DNA from: Pseudomonas citrullilanati
Lineage (GTDB): Bacteria; Pseudomonadota; Gammaproteobacteria; Pseudomonadales; Pseudomonadaceae
DNA length: 64,000 bases
Assembly: GCF_030580855.1 (NCBI RefSeq)
Contig: NZ_JAUQOP010000033.1
Span: 1 to 64,000 of the forward strand
Reading direction: 5' to 3'
Shown: positions 50,764 through 59,236 of the stretch, in pieces
How the letters are laid out: every line of letters starts with the position of its first letter
Position numbering within the stretch: position 1 is the first letter of the stretch
The notes under the pieces: model-generated
Told to the model about the DNA's origin: nothing
Seen by the model: the letters and a program-made list of their open reading frames with translations, nothing else
Databases searched by the model: none
Translations under genes and position numbers: made by a program

Positions 50764-51522
50764 ATGTCAGGCAAATTCGCCAATCAGGTTGCAGTCGTCA
50801 CCGGGGCGTCCACCGGGATCGGGTTTTCGATTGCGCAGGGTTTGATTGCTGGGGGAGCCAAGCGCGTGTACATCACCGGGCGTTCGGCGGCCACCCTGGA
50901 GACGGCGGTGGCAAAGCTGGGAGACAGGGCGGTCGCGGTCATTTCCGACGTCGCACACCAGGCGGATCTCGATAAGCTCAAGGCGATGGTCGAGGCTCGC
51001 AACGATCAGTTGGATGCAGTGTTTGCCAACGCGGGCATTTGCGAAAAGAATCCGCTGGGCGAGACCACCGAGGCGGCTTATTTCAACCTGTTCGACATTA
51101 ACGTGAAGGGCGTCTTCTTTACCGTTCAGACGTTGATGCCGTTATTGAAAAACGGCGCTTCGATCGTATTGACAGCGTCTATCTGCTCCAGCAATGGCAT
51201 GGAAGGGCTGAGCCTCTACAACGCATCGAAGGCCGCGGTGCGCTCCTTTGCCAGGACCTGGGCCAACGAACTCAAAGGACGCAAGATTCGCGCGAATGTC
51301 CTGAGCCCTGGCTTCACCCGCACCCCTCTGATGGACAACGGCTTGAAGATGAGCGAAAGCGACATTGCCGCACTGCGCCAGCATGTCGAGGCGATCACTC
51401 CGCTGGGGTATATGGCTGAACCTGAAGAAATCGCTTCGTCGGCGCTGTTCCTTGCATCCGCCGATGCGAAATATGTCAACGGTGTGGAACTGATGGTCGA
51501 CGGCGGCCTGTCACAGATCTGA
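50764..51522 (+). CDS. SDR family oxidoreductase
   Basis: This 252-residue short-chain dehydrogenase has the cofactor motif VVTGASTGIGFSIA, the NAG motif in VFANAGICEKN, and catalytic serine (ASICSSNGMEG) and YxxxK (LYNASKAAVRS). The C-terminal pattern is LSPGFTRTPL and YVNGVELMVDGG. GAGGAG lies six bases before ATG 50764; an upstream in-frame ATG at 50710 is not needed. Divergent from the MFS exporter; the substrate is unknown, but joint action on a toxic carbonyl compound is plausible. Confidence 0.92.
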   Translation: MSGKFANQVAVVTGASTGIGFSIAQGLIAGGAKRVYITGRSAATLETAVAKLGDRAVAVISDVAHQADLDKLKAMVEARNDQLDAVFANAGICEKNPLGETTEAAYFNLFDINVKGVFFTVQTLMPLLKNGASIVLTASICSSNGMEGLSLYNASKAAVRSFARTWANELKGRKIRANVLSPGFTRTPLMDNGLKMSESDIAALRQHVEAITPLGYMAEPEEIASSALFLASADAKYVNGVELMVDGGLSQI

Positions 51523-51630
51523 ACAGTCGCTCAACGGTAGTGCGACCCTCGCCGCGCGTGTCTTTGTCGCTTTCACGAGGGCCACGGAGCAAAATACGCC
51601 GATAATGTAATGAGCTCTTCATATAAAAAC

Positions 51631-51668
51631 AAAGGGTTGCATGAACGATCTCATGCAACCCTTTTTGT
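51631..51668. terminator. Bidirectional terminator between SDR and NUDIX genes
   Basis: AAAGGGTTGCATGA (51631-51644) and TCATGCAACCCTTT (51651-51664) are 14-base perfect arms with a 6-base loop, flanked by A-rich and T-rich ends so that both convergent genes can use it. Confidence 0.88.
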
Positions 51669-51690
51669 TTGCGCGCCAATGGCCTCGCCG

Positions 51691-52053
51691 CTACAACCGC
51701 CGGCGAAACGCCTCGAGAATTTCCCGGGTACCTTTCTTCATCTGCAGGTGCGCCACGGCGTCCAACGGTTGCCAGAGGCAGTCGCTGATTTCGTTCTGCG
51801 GCCTGGCGGCGCGAAAGTCGGCGACCGAAGCTTCGAATACGTGGTGCACGGTCGTGCCTTCGCTGAGGCGCATCAGGTAGAGCAGGTTCTCGGCGTCCAA
51901 CCCCGTTTCTTCCGCAAGTTCGCGAATGGCCGCGCTGGCGTGGGTTTCGCCGCGCTCGACCGTGCCCCCTGGCAACGCCCATCGACTGTTGGGTTTGCGC
52001 ACCAGCAGCACGTGGCGGTCTTCCTCACAGATGACGGTCGCTCGTATCTTCAT
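51691..52053 (-). CDS. NUDIX hydrolase
   Basis: This 120-residue protein has a complete NUDIX box, GGTVERGETHASAAIRELAE followed by ETGL, after WALPGG. It lacks further domains, so it is likely a small nucleotide or sugar-nucleotide pyrophosphatase; the substrate cannot be told from sequence. Its ATG lies 19 bases from the Pho-box-like repeat at 52072, but that repeat points the other way. Confidence 0.88.
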   Translation of the reverse strand: MKIRATVICEEDRHVLLVRKPNSRWALPGGTVERGETHASAAIRELAEETGLDAENLLYLMRLSEGTTVHHVFEASVADFRAARPQNEISDCLWQPLDAVAHLQMKKGTREILEAFRRRL

Positions 52054-52071
52054 GGCCTACTCAATCACTGA

Positions 52072-52100
52072 CTGTCATTAAACTGAAATATAACTGAAAT
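52072..52100 (+). promoter_or_regulatory. Candidate Pho box (three 11-base-spaced repeats)
   Basis: CTGTCAT (52072-52078), CTGAAAT (52083-52089) and CTGAAAT (52094-52100) are spaced exactly 11 bases apart with AT-rich 4-base linkers, as PhoB binding sites are. The first unit is the exact consensus; the others match 5 of 7. The orientation fits activation of the small plus-strand gene at 52299. Confidence 0.5.
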
Positions 52101-52298
52101 ATTTGCATCTGGCACAACATGGTGGCGTTTTAGCTTCTATTCGGTAGGACCGCGTCAAGGCACAAACCGTTTAATTTCATTTCAGCGTCGATGGCCTTAT
52201 CTGCCTATCGACCGGTCATCGCATAAAATGAATCAGATCCGAAAAAAGGTATCCATGTTGAGTGGATAGCCGACCCTACGCCGAGGGGGGAGAGAGAG

Positions 52299-52487
52299 AT
52301 GACCACTACTGTCGAAGACTTTAAAGTCAGATCCCAAGAGCTGCTGGTTGAGCTCGACACGGCAACGTCTGAAATGATGTCGCTCATTGGCACCCATCAA
52401 ATGGCCGGATCAACGTGGGAAGCCGCGGTCCAGCGTCAGCACGAAGCCTATGAGCAGTGGGTAGCCTATCTGAATGAGCGGCAGTAA
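52299..52487 (+). CDS. Small hypothetical protein, 62 residues
   Basis: The protein is hydrophilic, acidic and helical (MTTTVEDFKVRSQELLVELD). No signal peptide, membrane segment or known motif is seen. A very strong purine-rich ribosome site (GGGGGGAGAGAGAG) stands just before the ATG, supporting real expression. A Pho-box-like repeat lies about 200 bases upstream. I do not recognise the family, although similar short proteins occur widely in pseudomonads. Confidence 0.72.
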   Translation: MTTTVEDFKVRSQELLVELDTATSEMMSLIGTHQMAGSTWEAAVQRQHEAYEQWVAYLNERQ

Positions 52488-52564
52488 GGCTGGCCCGCAG
52501 ATTGTTTGAACGGACACCGTGCCGTTGTGCCTAATCCTTACACGGATACCAAGAGGATGAGGTC

Positions 52565-52792
52565 ATGTCTGAATTAGCCAGTTACTTCTGGATTGCTGTC
52601 GCGGTGCTGTTGCTGCTGGTGGACCTGTGGGCCATCGTCAGCGTGTTTCGTAGCGACAAATCGGCGGGCACCAAGGCCGGCTGGGCGTTGCTACTGGTGA
52701 TCCTGCCCGTGCTGGGCCTGGTCATCTGGGGTGTGGCCGGGCCACGGGGTATCAAGGAAGGCCCGTCGTCGCCGGAGCATAGCAAGGGCTAG
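52565..52792 (+). CDS. Small membrane protein with PLDc_N (phospholipase-D nuclease N-terminal-like) domain
   Basis: This 75-residue protein has two hydrophobic helices (YFWIAVAVLLLLVDLWAIVS and AGWALLLVILPVLGLVIWGV) joined by a short charged loop RSDKSAGTKAG. The family ending is W-G-V-A-G-P-R-G. This is the arrangement of the cardiolipin-synthase N-terminal module found as a stand-alone protein. GAGG occurs before the ATG. Its function is unknown. It may be co-transcribed with the 62-residue protein upstream. Confidence 0.8.
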   Translation: MSELASYFWIAVAVLLLLVDLWAIVSVFRSDKSAGTKAGWALLLVILPVLGLVIWGVAGPRGIKEGPSSPEHSKG

Positions 52793-52873
52793 CCGACGGC
52801 GCGCGAGTACCGGCCACGGGTGGTGCCTGTGGCTGCGGGTGGCTCGTGGTCCAATGACGCTCTCGAGGGCGCC

Positions 52874-53104
52874 TTAGCGAAACTTAGGCAGTGGGCGCTC
52901 GATGGGCTTGAGGGAGGTCAGCGCGCTCTGGATCGACGGTGCGTCCTTTTCGATCTCATTGAGCCGGTCGCGGATCCGCACTGCGGCCGGATGCCCGCCC
53001 TGGTGATCGACCCAATCGGCGATTTCCTTGCAAGCGGCCGTCAGTCTTGCCTGGCGGGATTCGAGCAGGGTGAGCAGGGTGGTGATGGACTCTTTTTCCG
53101 ACAT
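52874..53104 (-). CDS. Small hypothetical protein, 76 residues
   Basis: The ATG at 53104 is preceded by GGAGG at seven bases, an excellent ribosome site, while the open frame farther upstream has none. The product (MSEKESITTLLTLLESRQAR, ending PLPKFR) is helical, soluble and has no motif I recognise. A role cannot be given. Confidence 0.7.
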   Translation of the reverse strand: MSEKESITTLLTLLESRQARLTAACKEIADWVDHQGGHPAAVRIRDRLNEIEKDAPSIQSALTSLKPIERPLPKFR

Positions 53105-53255
53105 GTCACACCTCCGTACAGAGTGGATGAGGCAGCACCAAACCCGCCAGAGAGGCGGGTCGTACCGTTCATTGAGCGTAGTCGAGTTATTGCGGATCTG
53201 TCGAAATCCGGCGCCCGGCTGGACAGTCGGTGCGCCGGTGTACAGGTTCAGTGAA

Positions 53256-53510
53256 TCAGCCGGATTCCTTGACCCAGGTGGGCGCGACGCTTGCGCGCCA
53301 GCGTACGTCAGTGATGCCGTACTTTTCCGCCATGGGTTTTGACACCCGCTTGACCTTTTCCCGTCCGAACTTGGGTATACGCCCGACACCCGCATCGCAA
53401 CTGGCCCAATGCCAAGCTTCGGAGTTATTCATCACCTCGGCGCGGATGATGAATGACTTAGGCTCGCCATGGAGCATGTAGTCGATGATGTAAAGCGATG
53501 GCCCGGCCAT
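53256..53510 (-). CDS. Small protein, probably DUF6555 family
   Basis: This 84-residue protein has the pattern YIIDYMLHGEPKSFIIRAEV, then NNSEAWHWASCDAGVGRIP and a C-terminal KPMAEKYGITDVRWR, which I associate with a Pseudomonas-restricted family (DUF6555). GGGAGG just before the ATG at 53510 confirms the start. Its function is unknown. The 240 bases between this gene and the deacetylase contain nothing I can identify. Confidence 0.7.
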   Translation of the reverse strand: MAGPSLYIIDYMLHGEPKSFIIRAEVMNNSEAWHWASCDAGVGRIPKFGREKVKRVSKPMAEKYGITDVRWRASVAPTWVKESG

Positions 53511-53749
53511 AAATCCTCCCTAATTAGTCCTATACGGATGGATACGGCGCCGCGCGGAAAATTCCATCGGATTTCCAGACGGTCAAAACCAGACCGGTCA
53601 GCCGCGCAGGCAACTCGCCGGGAAGCGGCAAGGCGCACAGGACTCGCAGCCCGGAACCAAACCCGGTTAACCTTCTCAAAGGTGGGCTTCGTCACCGTGG
53701 GCCAGGGATTCGGGCAGGGCAGTGCGGCATTACTCTTTTAAGGCAAAAC

Positions 53750-54649
53750 ATGAACATCATCGCCAGGGCGCTGGTCGTTGCAGGCCTCGCCATCGGTGTG
53801 TCGGGCTGCATCGGCCCGCCCATCGAACTGACCCCGCAGACCGAGCTACGCTTGCGTGAACAGCCCCCGATCCGCTTCCTCCTGACCTTCGATGACGGCC
53901 CCAGCGCGTCCTCGTTCTGGAACCCCAGCCAAGAGGTGCTCGACGCCCTGGCCCACAACCCCGTGCAGCCGGGGATAAAGGCCGTATTTTTCCTGCAGAC
54001 CCGGGCGGCGCGCGCGGGCAACAGCCCTATCGGGCGTTCGGTCATGCACCGTGAGCAGCGCGAAGGCCACGTACTGGCGTTCCACACGGCCACCCATTGG
54101 CACACCAACCATCGTTTCCTGGCACCTGAAGAACTGGAGCAGTCGCTCGTTGACGGTGGCAATGACATCGCCGACATCAGCGGCGCGCCGCCGAGCCTGG
54201 TGAGGCCGCCGTTCTGGAGCTATGACCGGCGCACCTTCGCGGCTTATCAGCGCCATGGCATGCACGTGCTGTTGACCGACCTGAGTGCCAACGATGGCAA
54301 GGTCTGGGGCATCACCGCCAGCCCGCGACGGCGCATCAACCTGGTCCGCCAGCTTTCCGAAGTGCGTGAGCGCATCGCGGCCGGGCAGTTGCCCGAGGTG
54401 GATGGGGTAATCCCGGTGGTGGTGACGTTCCACGACATCAACCGCTACACCGCCCGCCATGCCCGCGAGTACCTGCAGATCCTGCTGGACAGTGCCAGGG
54501 CGACCGGCGTGAGAACCGCTGCCAAGCCGTTCTACGATGATCGCCAGGCACTGGAACGGGCGGCACTGGCGCGCACGGTCCGCCACAGTGGCCAACCGGT
54601 GCACCTGCCGGGCCTGTGGGACTGGCTATGGGATTCGGATGCCCATTGA
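53750..54649 (+). CDS. Polysaccharide deacetylase (NodB-homology) lipoprotein
   Basis: This 299-residue protein has a lipobox VSGC (cysteine near 20), then the catalytic FLLTFDDGPSAS of carbohydrate esterase family 4. The metal-binding histidine segment follows (FHTATHWHTNH), then VRPPFWSYDRR. The late motif VVVTFHDINRYT carries the catalytic histidine. It should remove acetyl groups from an envelope or extracellular glycan. TAAGG precedes the ATG. Convergent with the histidine kinase gene, ten bases between stops. Confidence 0.88.
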   Translation: MNIIARALVVAGLAIGVSGCIGPPIELTPQTELRLREQPPIRFLLTFDDGPSASSFWNPSQEVLDALAHNPVQPGIKAVFFLQTRAARAGNSPIGRSVMHREQREGHVLAFHTATHWHTNHRFLAPEELEQSLVDGGNDIADISGAPPSLVRPPFWSYDRRTFAAYQRHGMHVLLTDLSANDGKVWGITASPRRRINLVRQLSEVRERIAAGQLPEVDGVIPVVVTFHDINRYTARHAREYLQILLDSARATGVRTAAKPFYDDRQALERAALARTVRHSGQPVHLPGLWDWLWDSDAH

Positions 54650-54658
54650 GGCCGGCGA

Positions 54659-56446
54659 TCAGGCCAGTTCCAACGGAATTTCCAGGGTGAACAGGGCGCC
54701 CTGGCCCGGCCCGTCGCTATGGACATGCAGGCGCCCATTCATTTCCACCGCCGCCAGCGCGCAACTGTGCAAGCCGAACCCGTGGCCATCCTTGCGCGTC
54801 GTGAACCCGTGGTTGAAGATGCGCGCCAGATTCTCGGGAGCAATGCCTTCGCCGCGGTCCTTGACGCTGAAGCTCAGGGTCCCGGCGTCCAGGATGCGGA
54901 TGCCGAGGGTCATTTCCCGTGGTTCGGAAACGTGGGACATGGCGAACTTGGCATTGCTGATGAGGTTGATCAGGATCAGCAGCAACCGATGCTTGTCCCC
55001 CAGGATCGTGGGCGTGTCCTGGTAGTCCTTGATCACCGTGACGTGGTGCCGGCTCAGGGCCCCCGAATTCATGCGCAGGGCGTCTTCGAACAGGTCGGTG
55101 ACGTGGAGCGGTTCCACCAGCCTGGCCGCCCCGGCGTAGGTTTGTTGGGTGGTGACGATTTCCTTGATGTGATCGACGCTCTTGGTCAATTGCGCCAGCT
55201 CCTCGACCAACAGGGCCTGTTCGGCCGCGATGGACTCCACCAGCTCATTGAAGTAGCGCGGCAGCAGCTTGCCCTTTTCATCCTGGGTGATGAACTGGCC
55301 AAGGTCGCCGGCGTGGTCATTCATCATCTTGACCGCCTTGCCCAACCCCAGCGTCTTGCTGTTCTTCAGCTTGCGCGTCACAAGCTCCGCTGAAATGTTC
55401 ACGCTATTGAGCACGTTTCCGACGTTGTGCAACACGTTCGTGGCGATCTCTGCCATCCCCGCCATTCGCGCGGCGTCCATCAATTCGCGCTCGGCTGCCT
55501 TCAGCTCGCGGGTCCGTTCCTGCACCCGTTCCTCCAGGCGCTCGTTGGAGGTCTGCAGGGCCTGGTTGATCTGGTTGATCACGGCGGCGCTGCGAACCAG
55601 GCGAACGGCCAGGTAGATCATCAGGATCGCCATCAGGCTGGCGCACACGGCCAGGTAGATGTGGTACTGGCGGTCCGTCGCGGCGGTCCGGCGTTGGGTC
55701 TCGTTCAGCAGTTCATTGATGTTGTCCAGCTCCTGGGCCACCGGGATGACGCTGATGCGGTCGAGCAGGTCATTGACGACGGGTTGTTCCTCGATGATGG
55801 TCTTGACGTGTTCCGCCAGCGTGATGAAAGGGCCTCGGCGCTGCGGGGGCAGGCGCTCGATGTCGGTTTGCAGCTCGGTGAGTTGGCTTTGCAGCTCCTG
55901 GGCCTTGTCTGCGGTGACGTACAGCGCGTACTCCAGGGTCGTCAGGCACAGCTCCAGGACAGTGGACGCGGCAGTCAGGCGCGCCGTCGGGCTCTCGATG
56001 TCCATGTCCTTGAGCAAATCCTGGATATCATCCTCGACGGTCGGCAGCGCATCGAGCGAGTTGCGCAGACGGGCGTTGTGTTGCTGGAATTGCTCGACCA
56101 GCGCGGTCTTGTTCTTGACGGCGTCCACGTAGCCCTGGCGCCGGGACGCCCAGAGGTCCGCCAGCGGACCGGCATTGTTGAGTCGCTCCAACTGCTCCCA
56201 GCGGCTGTTCGCTTCAGGCGGCGGGGCCAGCGACAGGTTGTTGTTGACGCCGATTTTCTTCCTCAGGATCTTACCGTTCCAGTTGGCGTCGGCCTGCTTG
56301 AGCTGGCGAATGAAGTCGCGGGATTCGAAGTAGGTCGATGAATCGTAGGTGTATGACTTGATCAGGAAAAATATCAGTGCGGAGAAAACGATCAGCGCGA
56401 CGGCCAGCAGGGCCGGCCATTTGTATCTGGAAATGAAGGTGGTCAC
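54659..56446 (-). CDS. Membrane sensor histidine kinase
   Basis: This 595-residue sensor begins at GTG 56446 (GGGAG six bases before), avoiding a longer frame to 56521. Membrane helices lie at about 10-30 and 262-285, enclosing a roughly 230-residue helical periplasmic domain. A coiled coil (ERLEERVQERTRELKAAERE) leads to the phospho-acceptor region NVLHNVGNVLNSVNISAELV. An ATPase domain follows with NLISNAKFAM (N box), VKDRGEGIAPENL (G1) and HGFGLHSCALAA (G2). No response regulator gene is adjacent, so it is an orphan in this window; the histidine region NVLHNVGN resembles hybrid/chemoreceptor-linked kinases. Confidence 0.88.
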   Translation of the reverse strand: MTTFISRYKWPALLAVALIVFSALIFFLIKSYTYDSSTYFESRDFIRQLKQADANWNGKILRKKIGVNNNLSLAPPPEANSRWEQLERLNNAGPLADLWASRRQGYVDAVKNKTALVEQFQQHNARLRNSLDALPTVEDDIQDLLKDMDIESPTARLTAASTVLELCLTTLEYALYVTADKAQELQSQLTELQTDIERLPPQRRGPFITLAEHVKTIIEEQPVVNDLLDRISVIPVAQELDNINELLNETQRRTAATDRQYHIYLAVCASLMAILMIYLAVRLVRSAAVINQINQALQTSNERLEERVQERTRELKAAERELMDAARMAGMAEIATNVLHNVGNVLNSVNISAELVTRKLKNSKTLGLGKAVKMMNDHAGDLGQFITQDEKGKLLPRYFNELVESIAAEQALLVEELAQLTKSVDHIKEIVTTQQTYAGAARLVEPLHVTDLFEDALRMNSGALSRHHVTVIKDYQDTPTILGDKHRLLLILINLISNAKFAMSHVSEPREMTLGIRILDAGTLSFSVKDRGEGIAPENLARIFNHGFTTRKDGHGFGLHSCALAAVEMNGRLHVHSDGPGQGALFTLEIPLELA

Positions 56447-56701
56447 GCTGTTCTCCCGTTCAGGGTGCTGGTCGAAGGCGTCGGTGGGTTGCCAAGGGGG
56501 GATGAAGGTCCGGGCTGCCAATCGGTGGAGTCGGCCGATGGATGGGCCAGCGACTGGAGGATGGGTCTGTGGTTGCCTGGATACACGTCGAGCTCCCTGC
56601 TATCGGTAAACAGTGAGGATGAGTGTAGCGTCAACCTGGTGGTCGTTGGGCAGGGCGCGACCAGGACAGGCCGCGCCGCGGGCTTTACTTGATGTCGATT
56701 G

Positions 56702-57556
56702 TTACTTGGTGTCGATGAAGGGCAGGGCGCCGTTCGGCAGCACGGTGGTGGGCAGGACACCATTCCAGCGCTCGGCCTTGGTCAGTTCCACCAGGTTCTG
56801 GTTGCTGGCGAGCGCCTGCGCCCGGGCCCTGATGGCCTCGGCTTCGGCCTTGCCGCGCAGTTCGGTGGCGAGCGCGTCCGCCTTGGCCTGGGCGACTTGC
56901 GAGTCGGCCTCGGCCTGGGCCTGGGTCACGCGAATCTGCGCCTGGACCTGTTCGGTGGCGAGTTGCTGCTCGCGGGTCTTGACCTGGACTTCCGCCGCCA
57001 TGCGCGCCTCGATGGCTTTCTCATAGGCATCGCTGAAGTCGATGTTCTCGACCTGGACGCTGTCGATGATCACCGGGCCGGTAATGGTCGACTTGATCGC
57101 CGTGGAAATGTCGTTGACCAGCTGGACGCGGTTCTGCACGGCGGCCACGGCGTTGAACTTGCCGAACACGTTTTCCACCTGCGTCGGCACCTGGCGACTG
57201 ATCATCCGGTCGCGGATACCTTCCAGGTCCTTGAACTGGGTGTAGACCTTCGCCACATCGGAAGGCGCGATGTGCCAGGACACCGAGACTTTCAACTGGG
57301 CGGACTGCTGGTCCTTGCTATAGGCCTGCAGGTCTTCGTACGCGGTGACCTGGCTCTGGACGCTGATCAGGCGCACCGATTCAATGAAGGGGGTCTTGAA
57401 CGACAGTCCCGGTTCCACCACGCCAACGAGCGCACCGTTGCGCAGCAGCACGCCGCGCTCGGTCTCGTCGACCGTGTACCAACTGCCAAAGAAAACGCAT
57501 AGCAGGACAACGCCGAGGATGGCTGCACCTAGGGAACCGATGGTTTTGCTGGTCAC
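56702..57556 (-). CDS. SPFH/Band 7 (prohibitin-like) membrane protein
   Basis: This 284-residue protein starts at GTG 57556 with AAGGAAAG upstream. One N-terminal helix (LGAAILGVVLLCVFFGSWYT) is followed by the SPFH domain (VDETERGVLLRNGALVGVVE, LSFKTPFIESVRLI) and a long alanine/glutamate-rich coiled coil (EVQVKTREQQLATEQVQAQI). Such proteins form membrane-associated cages that modulate FtsH-like proteases or membrane domains. No HflK, FtsH or NfeD partner is adjacent. The 255 bases on its far side toward the kinase hold no recognised gene. Confidence 0.88.
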   Translation of the reverse strand: MTSKTIGSLGAAILGVVLLCVFFGSWYTVDETERGVLLRNGALVGVVEPGLSFKTPFIESVRLISVQSQVTAYEDLQAYSKDQQSAQLKVSVSWHIAPSDVAKVYTQFKDLEGIRDRMISRQVPTQVENVFGKFNAVAAVQNRVQLVNDISTAIKSTITGPVIIDSVQVENIDFSDAYEKAIEARMAAEVQVKTREQQLATEQVQAQIRVTQAQAEADSQVAQAKADALATELRGKAEAEAIRARAQALASNQNLVELTKAERWNGVLPTTVLPNGALPFIDTK

Positions 57557-57632
57557 TTTTCTTTCCTTGAACACGTGGGTGGGGGATACCGCATAAGCGT
57601 GCCGGCCAGCGGCATTGCCGAACGCCAGGCAC

Positions 57633-57662
57633 AAAAAAGCCCTGATCGATCAGGGCTTTTTT
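57633..57662. terminator. Terminator between tRNA-Ser and SPFH gene
   Basis: AAAAAAGCCCTGATC followed at once by GATCAGGGCTTTTTT: a 15-base perfect dyad with T runs in both directions. On the minus strand it ends the tRNA-Ser transcript. Confidence 0.92.
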
Positions 57663-57671
57663 GTATGAAGA

Positions 57672-57759
57672 TGGCGGAGGCGATGGGATTCGAACTCATG
57701 GACCTGTTACAGTCGACGGTTTTCAAGACCGTTGCCTTAAACCACTCGGCCACACCTCC
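57672..57759 (-). tRNA. tRNA-Ser (TGA)
   Basis: An 88-nt class II tRNA on the minus strand: acceptor GGAGGTG pairs with CGCCTCC across a G discriminator, the anticodon loop CTTGAAA carries TGA, a long variable arm is present, and the T loop is GTTCGAATCC. CCA is encoded at 57672-57674. Confidence 0.96.
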
Positions 57760-57883
57760 GTACTGCATTGCGGGCGCCATAATACCCGAATGAAACACAC
57801 TGTCAAACTCTCTACGTAGCTTGTTACAGAGCGTCTGTTATTATCCTTGCCACTGAATGTTTCAGAACCGGAGGAGTGTCGCC

Positions 57884-58555
57884 ATGCGCGAACAGGATTA
57901 CGCAGTGAACAACAGCGTGCAGGCTGAGCAGCTAGAAGTTAGCCGCGTCCTGCGCAACACATATGGCCTGCTGGCACTCACACTCGCCTTCAGCGGTGTG
58001 ATGGCCTACGTCGCCCAGCAGATGCGGGTGGGCTACCCGAACATCTTCGTGGTGCTGATCGGTTTCTATGGCCTTTTCTTCCTCACCAACAAGCTCCGTG
58101 ACTCGGCCTGGGGCCTGGTGTCGGCGTTTGCCCTGACCGGCTTCATGGGCTTCCTGCTCGGCCCGATCCTCAATCGCTACCTGCAGATGCAGGGCGGCGC
58201 CGAAGTGGTCAGCTCGGCCTTCGCAATGACTGCGCTGGTGTTCGGTGGCCTGTCGGCCTACGTGCTGATTTCCCGCAAGGACATGAGCTTCCTCAGCGGT
58301 TTCATCACCGCCGGCTTCTTCGTCCTGCTGGGTGCGGTCGTTGCCAGCTTCTTCTTCCAGATCAGCGGCCTGCAACTGGCGATCAGCGCCGGCTTCGTAC
58401 TGTTCTCGTCGGTCTGCATCCTGTACCAGACCAGCGCGATCATCCACGGCGGCGAACGTAACTACATCATGGCGACCATCAGCCTGTATGTATCGATCTA
58501 CAACCTGTTCGTCAGCCTGCTCCAGCTGTTCGGCCTGATGGGCCGCGACGACTGA
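57884..58555 (+). CDS. Bax inhibitor-1/YccA family membrane protein
   Basis: This 223-residue protein has seven hydrophobic segments and the BI-1 features NTYGLLALTLAFSGVMAYVA near the start and the C-terminal ISLYVSIYNLFVSLLQLFG. E. coli YccA of the same family inhibits FtsH, and other members conduct calcium. GAGGAG seven bases before ATG 57884 sets the start. A rho-independent terminator follows; it is a single-gene unit. Confidence 0.92.
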   Translation: MREQDYAVNNSVQAEQLEVSRVLRNTYGLLALTLAFSGVMAYVAQQMRVGYPNIFVVLIGFYGLFFLTNKLRDSAWGLVSAFALTGFMGFLLGPILNRYLQMQGGAEVVSSAFAMTALVFGGLSAYVLISRKDMSFLSGFITAGFFVLLGAVVASFFFQISGLQLAISAGFVLFSSVCILYQTSAIIHGGERNYIMATISLYVSIYNLFVSLLQLFGLMGRDD

Positions 58556-58577
58556 TTCCAGCCTGTCGATGAATGAG

Positions 58578-58604
58578 AAAAACCCGCTCCGGCGGGTTTT
58601 TTTT
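58578..58604 (+). terminator. Terminator after the BI-1 gene
   Basis: AAAAACCCGC (58578-58587) and GCGGGTTTTT (58592-58601) around a 4-base loop, then further T residues. Confidence 0.92.
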
Positions 58605-58665
58605 CGCCTGGGCCTTGTGGGCGCAACGGGTGTGTTGGTCAAGGTTGGGGGAAACGGTGCCAAGC

Positions 58666-59103
58666 TCACGCCATCGGCGGCAACCGTCGCTTGACCGGCG
58701 TCTTCTTGACGATGGCCGTATTGGTCTCGGCATGGACATTGAGCTTGTCCAGCAAGGTATCGAGCTGTTCCATCGAACGCACGTGCAGCCTCGCGATGAA
58801 GCAATCGTCGCCGGTCACCTTGTCGCATTCGGTGAATTCGGCGATGGCCTGTATCTGCCGCTCCACTTCCTGCAACTGCCCAGGCAATGGGCGAACCCGC
58901 ACGATGGCCTGGAGCTGATAGCCGAAGCTCTTCGGGTCCACCTCGACGGTGTAGCCCCTCAGCACGCCGCGTTCTTCCAGGCGCCGGAGGCGCTCGGCGA
59001 CGCTGGGGGAGGAGAGCCCGCTCAGGTTCGCCAGGGCCTTGAGGGAACGCCGCGAGTCCTCCATCAGGGCGCTGATGAGGATCTGGTCAATGTCGTCAGT
59101 CAT
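58666..59103 (-). CDS. Lrp/AsnC family transcriptional regulator
   Basis: This 145-residue regulator has the helix-turn-helix LKALANLSGLSSPSVAERLR and the RAM ligand domain (VRVRPLPGQLQEVERQIQAI, KVTGDDCFIARLHV). It carries a basic tail KKTPVKRRLPPMA. GGAG lies upstream of ATG 59103. It is divergent from an EamA transporter gene 133 bases away, the common arrangement for Lrp-controlled amino acid or metabolite exporters. Confidence 0.92.
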   Translation of the reverse strand: MTDDIDQILISALMEDSRRSLKALANLSGLSSPSVAERLRRLEERGVLRGYTVEVDPKSFGYQLQAIVRVRPLPGQLQEVERQIQAIAEFTECDKVTGDDCFIARLHVRSMEQLDTLLDKLNVHAETNTAIVKKTPVKRRLPPMA

Positions 59104-59236
59104 TTCAGCTCCGTTAGGCGAATGCGAGAAGTGGCCTTGATTAAAAAGGTCAAAACGCAGTTTAGCCTTTTTCAGGCCATGGAGAAGTGGGCTGTCGCCT
59201 CGGCATACTGTGTCCACTTGCTGAAGGAGCCTGAAG

